This document shows, piece after piece, positions 6,669 to 12,804 of a stretch of 12,804 nt of DNA. The notes below the pieces were generated by a model. It was not told the DNA's origin and did no database searches. It saw only the letters and a program-made list of their open reading frames with translations. Position numbers and translations under genes: made by a program. Every line of letters begins with the position of its first letter. Position 1 is the first letter of the stretch. Origin of the DNA: CAVRZY01 sp963725415 (GTDB lineage Bacteria > Acidobacteriota > Terriglobia > Bryobacterales > Bryobacteraceae); contig CAVRZY010000041.1 of the NCBI GenBank assembly GCA_963725415.1, positions 1 through 12,804 of the forward strand, in the 5' to 3' direction.

Positions 6669-9600
6669 CTACCGAATGGCCAGCGTCACCCCTGCCTGGC
6701 TGCTGGTGCCACCGATGGTCACGACGACAGGCACTGCGTTCCCGGAAGGAGCGCCAGGGGGGATCTTGACGTTTATCTGTAGCAGCCCCACCACCATGCC
6801 TGGGGCGCTGCCAGCATAGGCTACCTCCGCCGAGGCGCCCCCAATCGTCACCGACACCGGAAGTTGCGGTTTGGGCAGAAGCTGGGCGCTCGCCAACACC
6901 CCATCCGCCACCTGGGGATCCGTCATCCCCTCGCCGGTGCCATATAGGAGCACCCAAGTATCCTTCTGGGCGGGATTGGACTGGGAGTTCACACTGTAGT
7001 CCTGGTTGAGGAACGCGCCCTGTCCCTTCCCGCTGGAATCCAAGGTAAACAATCCAGGTGCGCTGGGTGAAACTTGCAGAGTAACTGCTTCGGTTCTCTC
7101 GCCCTTGTACTCAACCTGCACGCGCGTGCTGGCCTGCCCCCCGACGGCATAGGGCACGATGGCGGCGATCTGGCTGGCCGAAACGTAAATCAAAGGTGCC
7201 GGGATCCAGTCGAACAGAACGCGCGTGTCGGCCAGCACCGTGGCTACCTGCCCGAATTCATTGAGCCGCAGTGTGGTCAGCGTGGGTGGCCCGAAATTGA
7301 AGCCGAAGATAGTGACGATTTCTCCCGGCGAAATCGGGCCAGTGGCGAAGCTGGCGCCATTGACCACTCCCGAGACGCGCATCACCGAAGGCCCGGAAGC
7401 GATGGTGATCGAGAAAATCAGGCTGGCCGTCGCATTCGTGTTATCGGCCACCTGCACCGTGAAGCTGAACGAGCCGGCCGTGGTGGGCGTGCCGCTCAGG
7501 GCGCCGGTGTCCTGAGCGAGAGTCAGGCCGCCTGGAAGCGAGCCAGGCGGGACCGACCACTTATAGGGCGGCGTGCCTCCGCTAGCTTGAAGCGTCGCCG
7601 AGTAGGCCGTTCCAACAGTTCCGCCGGGCAAGGAAGTCGTGGTGATGCTGAGGACAACTCCCGTGGGGTTGATCGTAACAGTGTAGTTTCGGGTGCCCGC
7701 CCCTTGGAGGGTGTCGGTCACCGTGACGGTGAAGCTGAACAAACCTGCTGCCGTGGGCCTGCCGCTCAGCAGGCCGGTGTAGAGGTCCAGTGCCAGGCCG
7801 GGGGGAAGGGAACCCGACACCGCCCACCTGTAGGGCGGATTTCCTCCCGTCGCTTGGAGCTGCTGCGAATATGCCGCCCCAACCGTCCCAGCAGGCAGGG
7901 GCGAGGGCGTCGTGAGGATGGGACGAGGCAGCAACGGCTCCCGCACTTTCAGCACAAAGCCTTCGGACCAGCCACCCATGGTGTTGCGCAGGCTGCCGGT
8001 CGTCAGCGGGAAGTCGCTGGATTCGGTCCAGCCCGACACGTAGGCGGTGCCGCTCGAGTCCACCGCGATACCCCAGCCCGTGTCCGAGGCGATCCCGCCC
8101 AGGAAAGTCGAGTACCAGATCAGACCCGCGCTCAGGTTCAGTTTTGTCAGGAACACGTCGGTGCCGATGTAAGTCCCGGCGTAGACCTTGGACGAGTCCC
8201 CAGGATCCACCGCCACCGCCTTGACCACCCCGGCCGTCAGGCCGCCCCGTACCCGGCTCCAGTTGTTCCCGCTATTAATGCTCTTGAACAGGCCCCCTCC
8301 GTCGGTGCCGGCATAAAGCGTGGCCGGCGTCGAACGATCAATGGCCATGCCATGCAGAAAAGGATAGCTCAACCCGGTGTCCGACCAAGTCCACCCGACT
8401 CCGGCATTCGTGCTCTTGCACAGCGCGCCCCAGGCGGCCGCGTAGAGGATCGCCGGATTCACCGGATCGATGGCGAGAGCCTCGATGGTGTCCCAGCAGT
8501 AGCCGGGACCCAACCAATCAGATCCGCCATTGCTGCTCCTGTAGATGCTGCCATCCCAGAAGCCCGAATAGAGGTTGTTTGAATTGAACGGATCGACGGC
8601 GATGGCCGTCGCGTCCAGGACCTCCCCCAAGCCCCGATTAATCGCATTCCAGGTGCCTCCCGTGTCGGCGCTCTTGAAAACCCCCAGCGGCGTGCCCGCA
8701 TACAGGATGGCTGAGTTCTTGGGATCCACGGCCAGTGCGTATGCGCCCGTATCCCCGAAGCCGATTCTGGCCCAGCTCGCGCCGGCGTTGGCGCTCCGAT
8801 AAACCCCTCGCGTGGTGACCGCGTAGAGAACTGCCGCGTTGAATCCGTCCTGCACCAGAGCGCTCACGTCGCCGCTGATGCCGGAGCTGCTTACAGCCCA
8901 GGTATTGCCCCAGTCGGTGCTCTTGAAGACGGCGGTGCCCGGTCCGGCGGCATACAGGGTGCTTGGGGTTCTGCTATCGATGAGCAAGGCGGCGATGTGG
9001 TTGGTGCCCAGCCCGGTGTTGCTCTCCGTCCAGGTGCCTCCACGGTCCCCGCTCTTGAACACTCCGCTGCCTCCGCTATGGGCAGATTGTAGGGGACTCA
9101 CCGTCGGAAAGTTGGTGGATTCGGTTTCACCCGTCACGTAGACGTTACCGACCCTGTCCAAGACAATGCCATTGCCGATTTCGTTGTAACTGCCCCCCAG
9201 GAAGGTGGAGTAAACCAGGCCGCTGCCGGCGGGGTTGACTTCAGTCACGAAAGCGTCGCTCGCGCCGCCGAAAGCGGTCTGCAACGCCCCTGGAGTGGTG
9301 GGATAGTCGCTCCCAAAAGCCCGCCCTGTTACATACGCGTTTCCGGAGCTGTCCACGGCCACTCCCCAGCCGTCGGCCGGCCCCAAAAAGGTGGAATATC
9401 CGAAGCTGCCGCCGTCACTTTCCAGTTTCGTCAGAAAGGCTCCAAAGTTGGTCGCCGCTCTGTACGCTCCAGGAGTCGTCGGAAACCCGGGTGAGGCGTA
9501 ACCTGTAACGAAGGCCCGGCTCGAACTATCCAGCGTCAGACCCTGCCCATAATCGTAGCCGCTGCCGCCCAGATAAGTGGAATAAACCAGGCCGGTGCCA

Positions 9601-10990
9601 GTCTGGTTTACCTTTGTCACGAAGGCGTCCGTTCCGCCGCCAAAACTCCGCTGAACAGCGTTCGGCGTGGTGGGATAATCGCTCGAATACGTGTATCCTG
9701 TGACAACGGCGATTCCGGAAGAGTCCACCCCAATGGCATAGCCGTAATCGCTCCGGCTGCCCCCAAGATAGGTCGAGTAGAGCAGCATGTTGCCTGTCGA
9801 GTTCAGCTTTGCTGCGAAGGCGTCCGCGGAACCGCCCAGCGCCGTCCGGAAAGCACCCGCAGTCGTGGGGAAACCGCTAACTGCCACTCCCGTTACATAG
9901 GCGTTGCCCTCGTTGTCAACTGCCAGGCCCCAGCCAGAGGTCTGACCCAGGTAGGTCGAGTAGATCAGCGTGCTACCCGCCGAGTCCAGCCGGGATACAA
10001 AAGCACACCAGCAACCGGGCGAACTCACCCTATAAGCCCCAGTCGTGGTGGGAAAGTCGCGGGAACATGTGGAGCCTGCCACATAGATGTCGCCTCCGCT
10101 GTGGACGCTGATACCGTATACCGTCTCCGAACTGTTGCCACCCAGGTAAGTAGAGAAGCTCAACGTCGGATCGATAACCAGCGGCCGCGATCTGTCGTAG
10201 TTCGCCACCTGGAAGGCCACCCGGTTGTCTGCTTTGAGCACATACCGGCCTTCGATCAGGCTGCGGCCCCGCGGCGTCTCCTGATAGACCAGGGGCTTGT
10301 GCTGGCGCAACTCGCCATCCGGCAGGCGCAGCACCAGGTCGCCGCCAGGATCTACGCTCAGCCCCTCTGCTCCTTCGAAGGCCAGTTCAATCTTGGAGGG
10401 ATCAGCGCCGCCCGATACGACAAAGTCGTACTCGAGCTGCCGCTGGTTGCCGTAGTAGACCAGGTCCACGCCGGGATAGACGCCCCGACCCTGACTTTGG
10501 CGTACGTGGGAATGTTGGTGCGCCAGCGTGCCGGGTCACTTCCGGTGAAGTAGTTGCTCTTGCCGGGCAGCCGGTCCAGGCCCTCCAGGGAGGGCCGCGG
10601 GTTGCCGCCCACCAGTTTCATGCGCATGACGGAGGCCGCGCCTGGTGACCAGTCTTCTGGCAGAGGGCGCCGGTCGCGGCTTGCCGCGCGCGCGCCGCCA
10701 GTCCGTGGCGAGTCCACAGCCAGCACAGTCTCTGTGCCGGTCAGGAAAACGGTCAGGCCATTGCCCCGCGAAAGAAACTTCACCCCCGCATCCGCCTGGC
10801 CCCGGTTCAACTCAAAGCTGAGCGGGAGGTTTCTGTAAAGCTCACTCACCCGGGCTTCTTCCGCCCGGGCTGCCGAGAGCCGGGAATTCTTTCCCTGGTC
10901 GGCTGAACGCCCCTGGGCCGTCGAAGCGGCCCCCGCCAACAGCAGTAGCAAACTGATCGCAACGCCGGTGCGGTTACGCAAGCTTTTCAT
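6669..10990 (-). CDS. Giant SBBP beta-propeller surface/secreted protein with Solibacter-type C-terminal domain (one apparent frameshift)
   Basis: About 1440 residues result if a single missing base near 10488 is restored. As it stands, two overlapping frames (10990-10358 and 10469-6669) carry the two parts. The ATG at 10990 is preceded by GGAGGA and begins a Sec signal peptide (MKSLRNRTGVAISLLLLLAG). In order, the protein has: an N-terminal SBBP-associated module (LSFELNRGQADAGVKFLS, LPGKSNYFTGSDPARWRTNI, then DLVYYGNQRQLEYDFVV); seven SBBP units (YSTYLGG...AVDSSGNAYVTG...FPTTPGA...DAFVTKLN); inside the sixth of these, seven BNR/sortilin-type units (VFKSTDxGxTW...AVDP...LYAGT); two putative-Ig domains (TVGxAYSxxLQASGGxPPY...SGTPTTAGSFSF); and a terminal module (VVNGASF, ISPGEIVTIFGFNFG, AAIVPYAV, VTIGG) of the TIGR03437 Solibacter type. 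No catalytic residues are recognised; a binding or surface-adhesion role is only inferred. The break may be a sequencing error or real inactivation. Confidence 0.85.
7941..10163 (-). repeat. Coding array of seven SBBP propeller units (sixth unit split)
   Basis: The repeat unit is about 60-65 residues: YSTYLGG, then G-[IV]-AVDSSGNAYVTG, then DFPTTPGA, then a GG-DAFVTKLN strand. Successive units begin at residues 104, 170, 231, 296, 358, 420 and 786 of the downstream frame (numbered from the GTG at 10469). The long gap between the last two is caused by a foreign insertion. Seven units would close one seven-bladed propeller. The repeats are diverged at DNA level, so this is an old array, not recent tandem duplication. 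Confidence 0.85.
8163..9065 (-). repeat. Coding array of seven BNR/sortilin-like units inserted in an SBBP unit
   Basis: There are seven units of about 40-45 residues, each starting [VIL][FYC][KR]S-x(3)-G-x(2)-W and ending [LV]YAGT-like. The starting strands are VFKSGDRGG, VFKSTDWGN, VYRSANAGA, VFKSADTGG, IYRSSNGGS, LCKSTNAGV and LFKSINSGN. The pattern is that of photosystem-assembly-factor/VPS10-like propellers. Before it the SBBP unit stops at QSAHSGGS; after it the same unit resumes at GTDVFLTKLN. So the block sits in a loop of the outer propeller. Confidence 0.85.
10485..10492 (-). other. Apparent single-base deletion splitting the SBBP gene
   Basis: The upstream frame reads YAKVRV and then turns into non-family sequence (GASIPAWTWSTTA). 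The downstream frame, read a few bases earlier, gives GVYPGVDLVYYG, which continues the family consensus. Inserting one base after GT at 10489-10488 gives YAKVRVRGVYPGVDLVYYG, as expected of the family. The site lies among C-runs (CGCCCCGACCC on the plus strand), where sequencing and replication errors are common. Confidence 0.7.
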
Positions 10991-10995
10991 GGAAA

Positions 10996-11004
10996 TGTCC
11001 TCCA
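10996..11004 (-). promoter_or_regulatory. Ribosome binding site of the SBBP gene
   Basis: TTGGAGGAC on the minus strand lies about eight bases before the ATG at 10990 and supports that start over the ATG at 11035. Confidence 0.5.
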
Positions 11005-11040
11005 ACAGAGACCGGACTACTACGGATGCCCGCATTTCTT

Positions 11041-11058
11041 GTATTGAGACACAAATAC
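11041..11058 (-). promoter_or_regulatory. Short inverted repeat in the SBBP gene promoter region
   Basis: GTATT-TGTGTCTC-AATAC (minus strand) has five-base arms around an eight-base spacer in a local AT-rich stretch about 50 bases before the start codon. It could be an operator or overlap promoter elements. No convincing -35/-10 pair is seen, and the arms are short enough to arise by chance. Confidence 0.25.
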
Positions 11059-11130
11059 CACAATTCCATCCGAGTTTTCCATTTCTTCGTGGGCCGGCAG
11101 CATTGCCTGAAAACCCCCAGCACGAGGTGG

Positions 11131-11149
11131 CACAGGCCTCTGGCCTGTG
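11131..11149. repeat. Palindrome CACAGGCC-TCT-GGCCTGTG
   Basis: This is a perfect 8-bp stem with a 3-base loop, flanked by a second small hairpin (CAGGT-GA-ACCTG, 11154-11165). It lies directly downstream of the tRNA gene in the tRNA's direction and upstream of the SBBP gene. It resembles the palindrome at 2808-2822 (a GGC-rich stem with CAGG...CCTG ends). It could help end or process the tRNA transcript, though no immediate T-run follows. Confidence 0.5.
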
Positions 11150-11165
11150 TGGCCAGGTGAACCTG

Positions 11166-11254
11166 TGGTGCCCGGGGCGGGGCTCGAACCCGCACGGACC
11201 TCACGGTCCAAAGGATTTTAAGTCCTTTGCGTCTGCCGGTTTCGCCACCCGGGC
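11166..11254 (-). tRNA. tRNA-Leu, anticodon UAA
   Basis: The transcript folds as a class II tRNA. The acceptor arm is GCCCGGG/CCCGGGC. The anticodon stem is AAGGA/TCCTT around loop CTTAAAA (anticodon TAA, reading UUA). The long variable arm is GACC-GTGA-GGTC. The T arm is GCGGG-TTCGAGC-CCCGC. The discriminator A is followed by an encoded CCA (11168-11166). The long variable arm and the anticodon both indicate leucine. The gene body without CCA is 11169-11254. Confidence 0.96.
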
Positions 11255-11266
11255 GTGGCTAGCAAG

Positions 11267-11503
11267 ACCCTTCAGCCCCATTATAGTGAACACGCCGGCG
11301 CCGCACTCGCTCCAGTCCACGCATTCGGTCGAATCGTGAGTGGCCCAGAACGCCCGCTCCTCATCCTCGCCGTGAAATTCCGGTAGCCTCCTGCCCGTCC
11401 GGTTCCTCTTGATAACGAGCCACAGGCCTCCCTTTCCTTCCTCGGCCACCAAAGGTGCGTTGAAGAACACCTCCTGGCAGGCAAACGCGTGGGCCGGAGC
11501 GTT
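11267..11503 (-). pseudogene. Degenerate BrnT toxin / CopG-type antitoxin remnant
   Basis: One minus-strand frame joins two decayed pieces. The first (11503-11396) reads HAFACQEVFFNAPLVAEE, resembling the 'H-V-x-x-x-E-A-E-E-V-F-F-N-x-P-L' part of BrnT-type toxins, then LWLVIKRNR, which recalls their 'F-T-x-R-x-x-R-I-R-V' strand with the middle missing. The second (11395-11267) reads RLPEFHGEDEERAFWATH followed by DSTECVDWSE, very close to the N-terminal signature of CopG-type antitoxins ('P-x-F-x-s-E-x-E-E-r-x-F-W-x-x-h-D'). The DNA-binding ribbon-helix-helix half of the antitoxin is absent; the frame runs into the tRNA gene. The toxin lacks its N-terminal WD...K motif. I infer a toxin-antitoxin module reduced by deletions beside the tRNA. 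The antitoxin similarity is clear; the toxin part is weaker. Confidence 0.55.
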
Positions 11504-11690
11504 GACCTCGCACGGCGCTGCCATGGGCGCCAAGGACGGCCTTGCCAGCCCACCGAGCGGCAGCCGACCACGTTGTAAGCAGGCGCATTACTGCTTTCTT
11601 TCAGGGCGCAAGTCGCCGCTGGGGGGAATAATCGCGCACGAGATGAGCCTTGCCCTCCCCAGTTTCACAACGGCCAACTCCGCAATTCGC
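11504..11690. other. Non-coding stretch, nothing recognised
   Basis: Short frames cross it on both strands, but none shows a family motif, a ribosome site or neighbours' codon preference. It lies between the toxin-antitoxin remnant and a long hairpin and is probably decayed sequence. Confidence 0.4.
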
Positions 11691-11754
11691 GTGATTCGGG
11701 GACAGGCGCGAATGTCGCCGCTCTTGCGAAATTCGTGGCCTGTACCCGAATTAC
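11691..11754. repeat. Long imperfect hairpin, REP/MITE-like
   Basis: ATTCGGGGACAGGC (11694-11707) pairs with GCCTGTACCCGAAT (11738-11751) with one mismatch, and the stem extends by GTG/TAC with a wobble. Inside, CGAAT (11709-11713) pairs with ATTCG (11731-11735), then TCGC with GCGA, leaving a loop of about seven bases. The outer motif GGGGACAGGC is reminiscent of short palindromes mobilised by REP-associated Y1 (IS200-like) transposases; that link is inference. No transposase is in the window. Confidence 0.6.
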
Positions 11755-11844
11755 TGTTCCTGCATTAGCCCGCTCAACGGAACGGGTGGAGGTCAAATAC
11801 AATTCCAGGTTGCATTCACTCCCGAAAGTGTGGATGCTATTCAC

Positions 11845-12804
11845 ATGAATCGCAGAAACTTCATTCAGACTTCCGCCGCCGGTTTCGCCGTGCCCATCTT
11901 CGGCGCACAGGCAAGCAAGAAATACCGTACCGCCCTCATCGGGTCGGGATGGTGGGGCATGAACATCCTGAACTGCGCCATGCAGTCGGGCGAGTGCAAG
12001 GTGGTCGCCATGTGCGACGCCGACCAGAACCAACTGGACCCGGCTGCCGCCAAGGTCCAGCAGCTCTCCGGCGACCAGCCGAAAAAGTACAAAGACTTCC
12101 GCGAACTCCTCGACAAAGAGAAGCCGGAAATCGCCATCGTGGCGACGCCAGACCACTGGCATCCTCTGGCTATGATCGCCGCCGTCAAGGCCGGCGCGCA
12201 CGTCTACGTCGAGAAGCCCATCTGTCACACCATCCAGGAAGGCCGCGCTATGGTCAAGGCGGCCCGCGCCAACAACCGCGTCGTCCAGGTGGGCCTGCAT
12301 CGCCGCGTTTCGCCGCACAACATGTCCGGCATGGAGTTCCTGAAATCAGGCAAGGCGGGCAAGATCGGCATGGTCCGCGCCTTCGTGCATTACCCGGGCG
12401 GGCCGGGCCAGAAGACTCCGGACTCCGACCCGCCCTCAGGCCTCGACTGGAACCTGTGGTGCGGCCCCGCACCTCTGCGGCCCTTCAACGCGGCTATCCA
12501 CCCCAGAGGCTTCCGCCAGTTCCTGGACTACGCCAACGGCACTTTGGGCGACTGGGGTGTCCACTGGATGGACCAGGTCCTGTGGTGGACCGAAGAGAAG
12601 TATCCCAAGAAGGTCTTCTCCACCGGCGCCCGGCACATCAAGCGGGACTCGACTGACGCGCCCGACACCCAGGTGGCCAGCTACGAATTCGAGTCCTTCA
12701 CCCTGGTCTGGGAACACCGGCAATACGCCGGCAACGAGGCCGAGAAGGCCAACCTCGGCTGCTACTTCTACGGCACCGAAGGCACCTTCCACATGGGCTG
12801 GCTG
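11845..12804 (+). CDS. Tat-type Gfo/Idh/MocA family oxidoreductase (3' end outside window)
   Basis: 320 residues are visible before the window cuts the gene in frame. A twin-arginine leader (NRRNFIQTSAAGFAVPIFG, 2-20) precedes a Rossmann NAD(P)-binding domain: ALIGSGWWGMN (G33, G35, G38), CDAD after strand 2 (C58-D61), IVATPDHWHP (98-107) and the family signature VEKPICH (E123, K124, P125), whose lysine is the usual active-site contact. The C-terminal substrate half includes GLDWNLWCGP (199-208) and GDWGVHWMD (235-243; D236 and H240 are candidate catalytic residues). Such Tat-exported members are frequent in Acidobacteria and Planctomycetes and probably act on sugars or sugar derivatives; known relatives include NAD-dependent glycosidases, but the substrate here is not predictable. 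The ATG at 11845 gives a complete leader, though no Shine-Dalgarno sequence is seen. A possible -10 box (TACAAT, 11798-11803) lies 41 bases upstream. Confidence 0.9.
   Translation, partial: MNRRNFIQTSAAGFAVPIFGAQASKKYRTALIGSGWWGMNILNCAMQSGECKVVAMCDADQNQLDPAAAKVQQLSGDQPKKYKDFRELLDKEKPEIAIVATPDHWHPLAMIAAVKAGAHVYVEKPICHTIQEGRAMVKAARANNRVVQVGLHRRVSPHNMSGMEFLKSGKAGKIGMVRAFVHYPGGPGQKTPDSDPPSGLDWNLWCGPAPLRPFNAAIHPRGFRQFLDYANGTLGDWGVHWMDQVLWWTEEKYPKKVFSTGARHIKRDSTDAPDTQVASYEFESFTLVWEHRQYAGNEAEKANLGCYFYGTEGTFHMGWL

Noticed and set aside
7074..8582. 502-codon plus-strand frame opposite the SBBP gene
   Set aside because: Arginine/glycine/alanine-rich product with no family features; the minus strand has clear repeat domains over the same span.
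8163..10163. Regularly spaced similar DNA segments that could suggest a CRISPR or minisatellite array
   Set aside because: The periodicity is that of protein repeats (about 40-65 codons), the units are diverged at DNA level and lie in one coding frame.
11409..11768. 119-codon plus-strand frame between the tRNA and the oxidoreductase
   Set aside because: No family similarity or ribosome site; it runs antisense to the recognisable antitoxin remnant and through the long hairpin.

Overview
The window looks like a GC-rich chromosomal segment from an acidobacterium of the Solibacter/Bryobacter type (Bryobacterales). The strongest taxonomic signal is the large minus-strand protein at 6669-10990. 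It combines an SBBP beta-propeller array, two putative Ig domains and a C-terminal module that resembles the 'Solibacter C-terminal' domain (TIGR03437 type). Twin-arginine-type leaders on a sulfatase, a glycosidase-like protein and a Gfo/Idh/MocA oxidoreductase, and the abundance of polysaccharide-active families, agree with this. Species cannot be decided from the sequence alone.

Layout. 1-1946 (+) is the 3' part of a secreted-type protein with a propeller-like N-terminal region and a PHP/DUF3604 metal-binding C-terminal domain. A small (ACGCAGAG)n dispersed repeat follows. Then comes 2067-2801 (+), which encodes only the C-terminal part of a heparinase II/III-like lyase and is probably a gene remnant. 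A palindromic repeat at 2808-2841 sits at the junction with a convergent (-) clan GH-A-like glycosidase (2816-3922), whose last codons and stop lie in the repeat. Only 43 bp separate that gene from a divergent type I sulfatase (3966-5459, +). The sulfatase converges on an alpha/beta-hydrolase esterase (5471-6619, -). Upstream of the esterase on the same strand is the giant SBBP protein (6669-10990, -), interrupted by an apparent 1-nt deletion near 10488. A tRNA-Leu(UAA) gene (11166-11254, -) follows, then a degenerate BrnT/CopG-type toxin-antitoxin remnant (11267-11503, -), a long REP-like hairpin (11691-11754), and the 5' part of a Tat-type Gfo/Idh/MocA oxidoreductase (11845 to the window end, +), which is cut by the window.

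Function. Sulfatase, carbohydrate-type esterase, GH-A-like enzyme, heparinase fragment, DUF3604 protein and sugar-type oxidoreductase together suggest a locus for breaking down sulfated or acetylated polysaccharide outside the cytoplasm. No transporter, TonB receptor or regulator is visible, so this is not a classical utilization locus with its own control. The most unusual features are the seven-unit BNR/sortilin-type propeller inserted inside one unit of a seven-unit SBBP propeller, and the traces of gene decay next to small repeats and the tRNA gene.
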